From an uncultured Clostridia bacterium (GTDB lineage Bacteria > Bacillota > Clostridia > Christensenellales > UBA1242), in contig CALWKJ010000027.1 of assembly GCA_944381225.1 (NCBI GenBank), positions 1 through 12,154 on the forward strand: 12,154 nt of DNA, in the 5' to 3' direction. Below, in pieces: positions 7,412 to 12,154 of the stretch. The position numbers and the translations under genes were made by a program. The notes under the pieces were generated by a model. It saw nothing but the letters and a program-made list of their open reading frames with translations, was not told the origin of the DNA and ran no database searches. Each line of letters opens with the position of its first letter. Positions within the stretch are counted from its first letter, which is position 1.

Positions 7412-8248
7412 TTACTTACTTTCACCAGGTTGAAGTATGTAACTTGCAATTTTATCCAATATGTTTTTGCAAATTTTGTCTAATTCTGTGCCTTCTCTAT
7501 AATCTGCAAGCGCAAGGTAGTCAGCCCTTCTATCCAAGTAAAGCTTTCTGCACTCTTTGTACTTTTGCTCGTCCGGAGCATAAACACAAATAGACGTTCC
7601 ACCCTTTTTGCTAACCGTTCTCATGCATGGGATATCGGTTTCGCCATCTCCAAAGTACACAAAATTTTCATATGGCACCAAATCATCTTTACACTCTATA
7701 TATTCATTAACACTTCTTGCGTTATACAAGTCATCCATAGCGTTCTTTCTAACTCTGTAAATATATTGCGTTTTTGTTGTATAGTTTACTGCCTGTGATG
7801 GCCAAAATGGGATATCGTTTTCATCATAGGCAAATTGGGATGCAAAAATTCTTTCAAAGTTGTGAGCAATTTTTGTACCCTCAATAATTTCTTTAAGCCC
7901 ACTAGAAATAATATAATGCTTTAGTTCTAAGCCCTTGGATTTTGCGTAATCTGTCATTCTTTTAAAAAATGTTTCAACACCTTCAAAAAACTCAATATCT
8001 TTTCCTAAATTAACAATGTCTTGCCTTTTAAGTGTTATGCCTTTTTGTTTGGTGACCGTTATAAGTTTATACATCATAGACAAAGCTCCATCCATGTTGT
8101 GTTTTTTGCCAAATTCATTTACATCTGACCACCATTCTTCTTTTGTTGTGCCAATTATGTTTTGAAAAGAAAACTCTTGCATATTTCTAGGAGATAAGGT
8201 TAAATCGAAATCATACATAAATGCCACTTTTACTAAATTTTTTGCCAT
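7412..8248 (-). CDS. HAD-superfamily hydrolase
   Basis: The 278-residue cytoplasmic protein carries the haloacid-dehalogenase phosphatase motifs. Motif I is DFDLTL with the nucleophile D13 and acid D15, motif II is ISSG (S115-S116), a motif III lysine lies around 159-168, and motif IV is GDGETD with D201 and D205. It probably removes a phosphate from a small metabolite, with a helical cap between motifs I and II (about 25-105) choosing the substrate. The overall arrangement is nearest to SerB/phosphoserine-phosphatase-like members, but nothing in the sequence fixes the substrate. The ATG follows AAGGAG by six bases, downstream of a strong promoter. No clear terminator follows it, only an AT-only palindrome (7372-7393). 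Confidence 0.85.
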   Translation of the reverse strand: MAKNLVKVAFMYDFDLTLSPRNMQEFSFQNIIGTTKEEWWSDVNEFGKKHNMDGALSMMYKLITVTKQKGITLKRQDIVNLGKDIEFFEGVETFFKRMTDYAKSKGLELKHYIISSGLKEIIEGTKIAHNFERIFASQFAYDENDIPFWPSQAVNYTTKTQYIYRVRKNAMDDLYNARSVNEYIECKDDLVPYENFVYFGDGETDIPCMRTVSKKGGTSICVYAPDEQKYKECRKLYLDRRADYLALADYREGTELDKICKNILDKIASYILQPGESK

Positions 8249-8269
8249 GTTAAACTCCTTTTTTTTAAA

Positions 8270-8298
8270 ATTATAACACTATAACTATATTTTATCAA
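8270..8298 (-). promoter_or_regulatory. Sigma-A promoter of the HAD gene
   Basis: TTGATA (8298-8293), 17 bases, then TATAAT (8275-8270) preceded by TGT, an extended -10. The predicted start lies only about 15 bases before the ATG. It is divergent from the promoter at 8344. Confidence 0.8.
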
Positions 8299-8343
8299 AT
8301 AAAATAAAATCAATGTAAATTTGTCACTATGTGTAAAAAAATA

Positions 8344-8372
8344 TTGAAAAAATTAATCTGTTGAGTTATAAT
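8344..8372 (+). promoter_or_regulatory. Sigma-A promoter of the DUF2188 gene
   Basis: TTGAAA (8344-8349), 17 bases, TATAAT (8367-8372). Transcription would begin near 8379, just before the AAGGAG at 8380-8385, giving a very short leader and ruling out the TTG at 8377 as a start. Confidence 0.8.
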
Positions 8373-8391
8373 GTAATTGAAGGAGAAAAAT

Positions 8392-8946
8392 ATGGAATTT
8401 TTAAAAGAATATTGGCCTCTTTTGGTTTGCATAGTTTTAATCATTGTTGCAATAGTTTTACTTGTAGTTTTTAGAGATAAACCACAAAATGAAGAAACAA
8501 ACAAAAGCGAAAGTGAAAAAACTGAAACAAGAACTACTAAGCAAGAAGAAAATGAATTAACAAAAGAAACTAAAGAAGCAAAGCAAAACAAAACAACATC
8601 ACAAAAATTGACAAAAGAAAACGAAGAAAGCGTTGAGGAGCAACAAACTGGTAATAACGAAGAAAAAACCCCAGATGAAAATGATGATGAAACAACACAA
8701 ACACAAGAGAATGATGGCGAAATAAAACAAAAAAAAGAACAAACTCAAAAATATATGGTTACATATGACAAAGAAGGAAAAGTTTGGGTTGTTAAAAAAA
8801 CAGGGGCAACACGCGCTTCAAAAAAATGTAAAACAAAAAAAGAAGCCTTGGAAATTGCAGAAAAACTAGCCAATAATCAGGACCTTAAATTGTCTGTAAA
8901 GAAAAAAGATGGAAAATTTCAAAAATTAGAAAATGCAAAAAAATAA
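8392..8946 (+). CDS. Membrane-anchored DUF2188 protein
   Basis: The 184-residue protein has three parts. An N-terminal membrane helix (about 8-27) is followed by basic residues, suggesting an anchor with the rest in the cytoplasm. Then comes a long Glu/Lys/Thr/Gln-rich, probably disordered linker (about 30-118). The C-terminal domain (about 121-175) fits DUF2188: a VWVVKKTGATRAS strand, then TKKEALEIAEKLANNQ, then a KKKDGKFQ ending. DUF2188 has no established biochemical role that I can state; it usually stands alone as a small protein, so the membrane tether and linker are unusual. The ATG has AAGGAG six bases ahead. The gene is monocistronic, between its own promoter and a strong terminator. 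Confidence 0.82.
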   Translation: MEFLKEYWPLLVCIVLIIVAIVLLVVFRDKPQNEETNKSESEKTETRTTKQEENELTKETKEAKQNKTTSQKLTKENEESVEEQQTGNNEEKTPDENDDETTQTQENDGEIKQKKEQTQKYMVTYDKEGKVWVVKKTGATRASKKCKTKKEALEIAEKLANNQDLKLSVKKKDGKFQKLENAKK

Positions 8947-8955
8947 ATAGCAATT

Positions 8956-8995
8956 AAAAAACTCAAAGAAAAAATTAATTTCTTTGAGTTTTTTT
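8956..8995. terminator. Bidirectional terminator between convergent genes
   Basis: AAAAAACTCAAAGAAA (8956-8971) pairs with 8979-8994 around a seven-base loop. Seven T (8989-8995) close it on the plus strand and six T on the minus strand, so it can end both the DUF2188 gene and the DUF1540 gene. Confidence 0.85.
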
Positions 8996-9009
8996 GTGCA
9001 CTTATATTG

Positions 9010-9156
9010 TTATTTATTAAGTTTATAACTGTCGCAAAAATGTTGTTTGTTTTTTTGATTTGTAACCTTTATTTCTTCTTTTTGACAAATAGAACCATTT
9101 TCGTTGTATATGCAATCTTTAACCTCGCAACAAACTTTGCAATTTTCTTTATTCAT
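9010..9156 (-). CDS. DUF1540 cysteine-rich miniprotein
   Basis: A 48-residue protein with six cysteines (C6, C9, C10, C15, C24, C41). The spacing CCEVKDCIYN, a cysteine nine residues later, an IKV strand and a late FC residue match the DUF1540 pattern (C-x-V-x-x-C-x-Y-N ... C ... I-x-V ... C). These domains are small, probably metal-binding, frequent in clostridia, and of unknown function. The ATG at 9156 is five bases from a GGAGG; another ATG four bases upstream is out of frame and stops after three codons. No convincing promoter is seen. The gene lies 82 bases after the ABC-F gene, beyond its hairpin, so it may depend on read-through. Confidence 0.85.
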   Translation of the reverse strand: MNKENCKVCCEVKDCIYNENGSICQKEEIKVTNQKNKQHFCDSYKLNK

Positions 9157-9166
9157 ACATTCCTCC

Positions 9167-9202
9167 AAAAAACAAAAATTGTAAGTTCTTTCTTACAATT
9201 TT
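9167..9202 (-). terminator. Terminator after the ABC-F gene
   Basis: An 11-bp perfect stem (9175-9185 with 9192-9202, six-base loop) is followed on the minus strand by a T-rich run broken by one G. It lies in the leader of the DUF1540 gene, so it may act as a partial terminator or attenuator. Confidence 0.65.
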
Positions 9203-9238
9203 ATTTTTTGCATTACTAATTTAAAATATACAAATATT

Positions 9239-10813
9239 TTATTTCTGATTTACATATTCTTCATAAGTCATCATCTTGTCAATAATTGTATTTTCGTTAA
9301 TTATATCAATAACTCTATTTGCAACAGTTTCAACAATTTCTTGGTCATGGCTTGTAAATAACATACAGCCCCTAAAATTTATCATACCTTTGTTTAAGGC
9401 AGTTATTGATTCAAGGTCAAGGTGATTTGTAGGTTCGTCTAAAATTAAAAAGTTTCCAGCTTCTAGCATCATTTTTGCAAACATACACCTAACCTTTTCA
9501 CCTCCAGAAAGAACATTAACTTGTTTTAATGCTTCTTCGCCAGAGAACAACATTCTTCCAAGCCATCCACGAATATAACTTTCTGTTTGGTCTTTAGAAT
9601 ATTGTCTTAGCCAGTCAACCAAATTTAACGTGCAATTTTCAAAGTACTTTCTATTGTCTTGTATTAAATATGTTGGTTTAATGGTTTTTCCCCAATTTAT
9701 TGTTCCACTATCTTGTGTATCTAACCCCATTAAAATATTAAAGAGCATTGTTGGAGCCAAACTGTTGTTTGACAAAATTACAATTTTGTCATCTCTATTA
9801 ACAGAAAAACTCAAATTGTTAAAATATCCTTTTTTGCAAAGATTTTTAACAACCAAAATTTCTTTGCCAATTTCTTGCTCATATTTAAAATCTATAAAAG
9901 GATAACGCCTAGAACTAATTTTAAAATCTTCTATTGTTAGCTTTTCAAGTTCCTTCTTTCTTGATGTTGCCTGTTTTGCTTTTGAGGCATTTGCACTAAA
10001 TCTTGCAATAAAGTCTTTTAGTTCTTTTGCTCGTTGCTCTGCTTTTTTGTTTTGATCCTTTGCTTGCTTTTGAAGCAGTTGATTTGTTTCATACCAAAAA
10101 TCATAATTTCCCAACATCATGTTTATTTGACCATAATCCACGTCGCAGATATGAGTACAAACTTTATTTAAAAAATGTCTATTGTGAGATACTATTATTA
10201 CAGTGTTTTCAAAATTAAGCAAAAATTCCTCAAGCCATCTTGTAGTTTTAAAATCTAGATTGTTTGTTGGTTCATCTAAAACAAGAATGTCTGGATTTCC
10301 AAAAAGAGCCTGAGCCAATAAAACTTTTACTTTTTGTTTTGAATCTAAATTTTTCATTAAAGTGTAAAAATCTTCTTCATTAATTCCTATGCTTTTTAAA
10401 AGCGTTTTTGCTTCGCTATCAGCTTCCCAACCTCCAAGTTCGCTATATTCCGTTTCCAATTCTGCAACAATCATACCATCTTCTTCTGAAAAATCTGGCT
10501 TTGCATATAATTCGTCTTTTTTCTTTGCTATTTCAACAAGTTTTTTATGTCCCATAATAACAGTGTCTAAAGCAGTATATTCGTCGTATGCGTTTTGATT
10601 TTGGTTAAGAGTGGACATTCTTTCTTTTTCGTCTACAATTACTTCGCCTTTGTTTGGCTCCAACTCTCCTGTTAAAATTTTTAAAAATGTTGATTTCCCT
10701 GCTCCGTTTGCTCCGATTATCCCGTAGCAATTACCTTTTGTAAACTTTAAGTTTACATCTTTAAACAAAATTCTTCCCCCAAATTGCAATGTCACATTAT
10801 TGACTTGAATCAT
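9239..10813 (-). CDS. ykpA: ABC-F ATPase, YkpA/YbiT type
   Basis: ABC-F proteins have two ATPase domains, no membrane part, and act on the ribosome. This 524-residue member has in NBD1 Walker A GANGAGKS (34-41), Walker B LVLDEP (D180, E181) and a switch region SHNRHFL (209-215). A charged linker follows (about 245-295), ending in the RFSANASKAKQATSR stretch typical of YbiT/YkpA. NBD2 has signature LSGGE (435-439), Walker B D459-E460 and switch H489. The second Walker A is degenerate (SNNSLAPT, 348-355, no lysine), and the first signature is LDSKQ (156-160). Only the site pairing Walker A of NBD1 with the signature of NBD2 is therefore complete. The ATG at 10813 has GGAG seven bases upstream; the frame also reads from 10828, but that would contain the ribosome site. 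Confidence 0.92.
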   Translation of the reverse strand: MIQVNNVTLQFGGRILFKDVNLKFTKGNCYGIIGANGAGKSTFLKILTGELEPNKGEVIVDEKERMSTLNQNQNAYDEYTALDTVIMGHKKLVEIAKKKDELYAKPDFSEEDGMIVAELETEYSELGGWEADSEAKTLLKSIGINEEDFYTLMKNLDSKQKVKVLLAQALFGNPDILVLDEPTNNLDFKTTRWLEEFLLNFENTVIIVSHNRHFLNKVCTHICDVDYGQINMMLGNYDFWYETNQLLQKQAKDQNKKAEQRAKELKDFIARFSANASKAKQATSRKKELEKLTIEDFKISSRRYPFIDFKYEQEIGKEILVVKNLCKKGYFNNLSFSVNRDDKIVILSNNSLAPTMLFNILMGLDTQDSGTINWGKTIKPTYLIQDNRKYFENCTLNLVDWLRQYSKDQTESYIRGWLGRMLFSGEEALKQVNVLSGGEKVRCMFAKMMLEAGNFLILDEPTNHLDLESITALNKGMINFRGCMLFTSHDQEIVETVANRVIDIINENTIIDKMMTYEEYVNQK

Positions 10814-10844
10814 TTTTTCTCTCCACATTAAATAAAATCATTTG

Positions 10845-10873
10845 AGTATAACATAATAATTTGTCTAGCGCAA
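10845..10873 (-). promoter_or_regulatory. ykpA: Promoter of the ABC-F gene
   Basis: TTGCGC (10873-10868), 17 bases, TATACT (10850-10845) preceded by TGT. The extended -10 makes up for a half-matching -35. It is divergent from the nrnA promoter in a 154-base spacer. Confidence 0.65.
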
Positions 10874-10908
10874 CATATAATAACGAAACTAAACTCGTTT
10901 GCCAAAAT

Positions 10909-10937
10909 TTGACAATTTGAAAAAAATATGCTATTAT
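10909..10937 (+). promoter_or_regulatory. nrnA: Sigma-A promoter of nrnA
   Basis: TTGACA (10909-10914), 17 bases, TATTAT (10932-10937) preceded by TGC. Transcription would start near 10944, followed by AAAGGAG at 10955-10961 and the ATG at 10968. Confidence 0.82.
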
Positions 10938-10967
10938 TACGGTGTTTTGTTTAAAAAGGAGATATAA

Positions 10968-11987
10968 ATGAAATCAGTAAAACAATGCTTAGCCGACATA
11001 GAAAAAAGCCAAAGCATAGCGATAATTTCTCATACAAATCCTGATGCCGACACACTTTGTTCAGCCATAGCATTAAAAAAATTGATTAGACAAAATCAAA
11101 GCGAAACATCTACTCCAAAACAAATAGATATATTTGTAGACGCAAAAGAAATTGGAGATATAAATAAAGCAATAATAACAAATGTAGAGTTAAATGTTAG
11201 ACATTGTGAAAATTATGATTTAGTTATAAGCGTAGACTGTTCAAGTCTTTCAAGAATGGGGCAATACAGTGATTTGTTCACAAACTCTCAAAACACAATA
11301 AACATTGACCACCACGAAACAAATGAAAATTTTGCAATGAACAACATTGTTTTTAAAACATCTTCCACGTGCGAAGGAATTTACATTGTCAGCAGAGCTC
11401 AACATTTAAACATTAGCGATGATGTTTGCAAATTAATTTACGCCGGAATTATAACCGACACAAACAACCTTACTCAAGGCAATATAACTGTAAACACACA
11501 TAAAACAATAACTGAAATAATTGAAAGAAAAATTAATGTTGAATTGATTAATGACCACTTTTTTAAAAATAATACAAAAAATAAAGCTTTTTTATTAAAA
11601 CAAGCCTTAGAAAGTTTAACTTTTGTTGGAAATGATAGAATTGCTTTTATGAAACTAACAAAACAAGATTTGGCAGAATGTGGTGCAACATTTGATGACA
11701 CCGTTGGAATAGTTAATCACGGAATTGAAATAAAAGGTGTTGACATTGCAATTCTTGCAATTAAACAAGAAGATAATTCGTACTATGTAAGTTTAAGAGG
11801 GAAAAACAATATAAATGTTGCCAACATTGCAAAAGAAATGGGCGGAGGCGGACACGACAAATGCGCTGCTTTTCAGTATGTTGGCTTACTTAGCGAAATG
11901 AAAGAGGCATTGTTTAAAGCGTGTAAGGAAGAATTAAAAGCACATCCAGTTCAAGATATTGATTTATTTTTTAATCAAGATAAATAA
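10968..11987 (+). CDS. nrnA: DHH/DHHA1 phosphoesterase, NrnA-like
   Basis: The 339-residue product is a DHH-family phosphoesterase of the NrnA type, which in Bacillota degrades very short RNAs (nanoRNA) and can dephosphorylate pAp. Visible motifs are HTNPDADTLCSA (about 22-33, metal ligands), VDCSS (about 89-93), the DHH triad in NIDHHETNENF (near 118), GIITDTNN, and the C-terminal DHHA1 substrate loop in KEMGGGGHDKCAA. The usual Gly after PDxDxL is Cys here. It has an excellent promoter and ribosome site and is probably monocistronic. The C-terminus is slightly long for the family, and the stop codon lies just before the IS200-type left end, so the last codons could have come from that insertion. 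Activity on c-di-AMP breakdown products is possible but cannot be told from sequence. Confidence 0.92.
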   Translation: MKSVKQCLADIEKSQSIAIISHTNPDADTLCSAIALKKLIRQNQSETSTPKQIDIFVDAKEIGDINKAIITNVELNVRHCENYDLVISVDCSSLSRMGQYSDLFTNSQNTINIDHHETNENFAMNNIVFKTSSTCEGIYIVSRAQHLNISDDVCKLIYAGIITDTNNLTQGNITVNTHKTITEIIERKINVELINDHFFKNNTKNKAFLLKQALESLTFVGNDRIAFMKLTKQDLAECGATFDDTVGIVNHGIEIKGVDIAILAIKQEDNSYYVSLRGKNNINVANIAKEMGGGGHDKCAAFQYVGLLSEMKEALFKACKEELKAHPVQDIDLFFNQDK

Positions 11988-11989
11988 AA

Positions 11990-12016
11990 AACCCCCAGAT
12001 AGTCTGGGGGTTAATT
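11990..12016 (+). terminator. Perfect 10-bp hairpin after nrnA / IS200 left-end stem
   Basis: AACCCCCAGA (11990-11999), loop TAG, TCTGGGGGTT (12003-12012), then AATTTT. It can stop nrnA transcripts. In IS200-type elements a terminator-like palindrome lies near the left end and shields the transposase from outside transcription, so the stem probably belongs to the insertion. Confidence 0.8.
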
Positions 12017-12038
12017 TTAGGTTTACCGATGAACAAAA

Positions 12039-12103
12039 TTTCTCCTTTTGTGTTAAACTTTTGCTTGTAGTCTAACAAAAATTTAAAAGCACAAAAGGAG
12101 AAA
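12039..12103 (+). promoter_or_regulatory. Leader hairpin hiding the tnpA ribosome site
   Basis: Fourteen bases (12039-12052) pair perfectly with 12090-12103, which contain the AAAGGAG (12094-12100) of tnpA. A further interrupted helix (12053-12063 with 12076-12086) extends the stem toward a 12-base loop. In the IS200 family such a leader structure blocks translation and keeps transposition rare. Confidence 0.8.
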
Positions 12104-12105
12104 AA

Positions 12106-12154
12106 ATGTCTAAATCAATAAACATAAATAGTTTAGCACATACGACTTGGAATT
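12106..12154 (+). CDS. tnpA: IS200-family Y1 transposase TnpA, N-terminus only
   Basis: Only 16 codons are visible, ending in NSLAHTTWN. The SLAHTTW sequence is the hallmark N-terminus of IS200/IS605 TnpA, a small single-domain HUH transposase (about 150 residues) that moves single-stranded DNA with one tyrosine. The catalytic HUH and tyrosine lie beyond the window edge. The ATG follows AAAGGAG by five bases, and that site is buried in a hairpin. Confidence 0.85.
   Translation, partial: MSKSININSLAHTTWN

Larger units (their letters stand above)
11990..12154 (+). mobile_element. Left end of an IS200-type insertion sequence, truncated by the window
   Basis: The order seen is that of IS200: a GC-rich terminator-like palindrome, then a second long palindrome containing the transposase ribosome site, then the start of tnpA. 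Such elements have no terminal inverted repeats and make no target duplication, so the exact left edge cannot be fixed here; it lies at or somewhat upstream of 11990. The right end is outside the window, so completeness cannot be judged. Confidence 0.75.

Noticed and set aside
8310..8591. Minus-strand open frame antisense to the DUF2188 gene
   Set aside because: It is a shadow of the lysine/glutamate-rich coding strand, lacks a ribosome site, and covers the promoter of the real gene.
9007..9219. Plus-strand open frame of 70 codons
   Set aside because: It runs opposite the DUF1540 gene, has no ribosome site, and its hydrophobic product is what AT-rich antisense frames give.

Overview
The window reads as chromosomal DNA from a very AT-rich Bacillota lineage, most likely an uncultured gut-type Clostridia. 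The evidence is AAGGAG-type ribosome sites, sigma-A promoters with TG-extended -10 boxes, a DUF1540 cysteine-rich miniprotein, a YkpA/YbiT-type ABC-F protein, a DUF5050-like lipoprotein and small secreted proteins with SipW/TasA-like leaders. Genus cannot be read from the sequence. No rRNA, tRNA or CRISPR array was seen.

Region 1 (about 14-4436, minus strand) is a compact lysine/diaminopimelate operon in the order asd, dapA, dapB, lysC, then a RimK-like ATP-grasp ligase. The genes overlap or lie within about 20 bases of each other, so they are probably translationally coupled. Together they take aspartate through aspartyl phosphate and aspartate semialdehyde to tetrahydrodipicolinate. The aspartate kinase is short and has an altered KFGG motif. 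The role of the last gene is not known. The leader has no lysine riboswitch but carries a 9-bp inverted repeat against the asd ribosome site.

Region 2 (4487-7341, minus strand) is an envelope block: two related secreted proteins of about 200 residues in one operon (the first starting at TTG), followed by a beta-propeller-like lipoprotein with its own strong promoter.

Region 3 (7412-9202) holds a HAD hydrolase, a divergently transcribed membrane-anchored DUF2188 protein, and a 48-residue DUF1540 protein on the minus strand. The last two converge on a bidirectional terminator.

Region 4 (9239-11987) has divergent genes for an ABC-F translation factor and an NrnA-type DHH phosphoesterase. Right behind nrnA lies the left end of an IS200-type insertion sequence. 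It comprises a terminator-like hairpin, a long hairpin burying the tnpA ribosome site, and the first 16 codons of tnpA, cut by the window edge.

I found no clearly new multi-gene system. The points most worth following are the ATP-grasp gene tied to the lysine operon, the reduced aspartate kinase, the paired secreted proteins, and the IS200 junction with nrnA.
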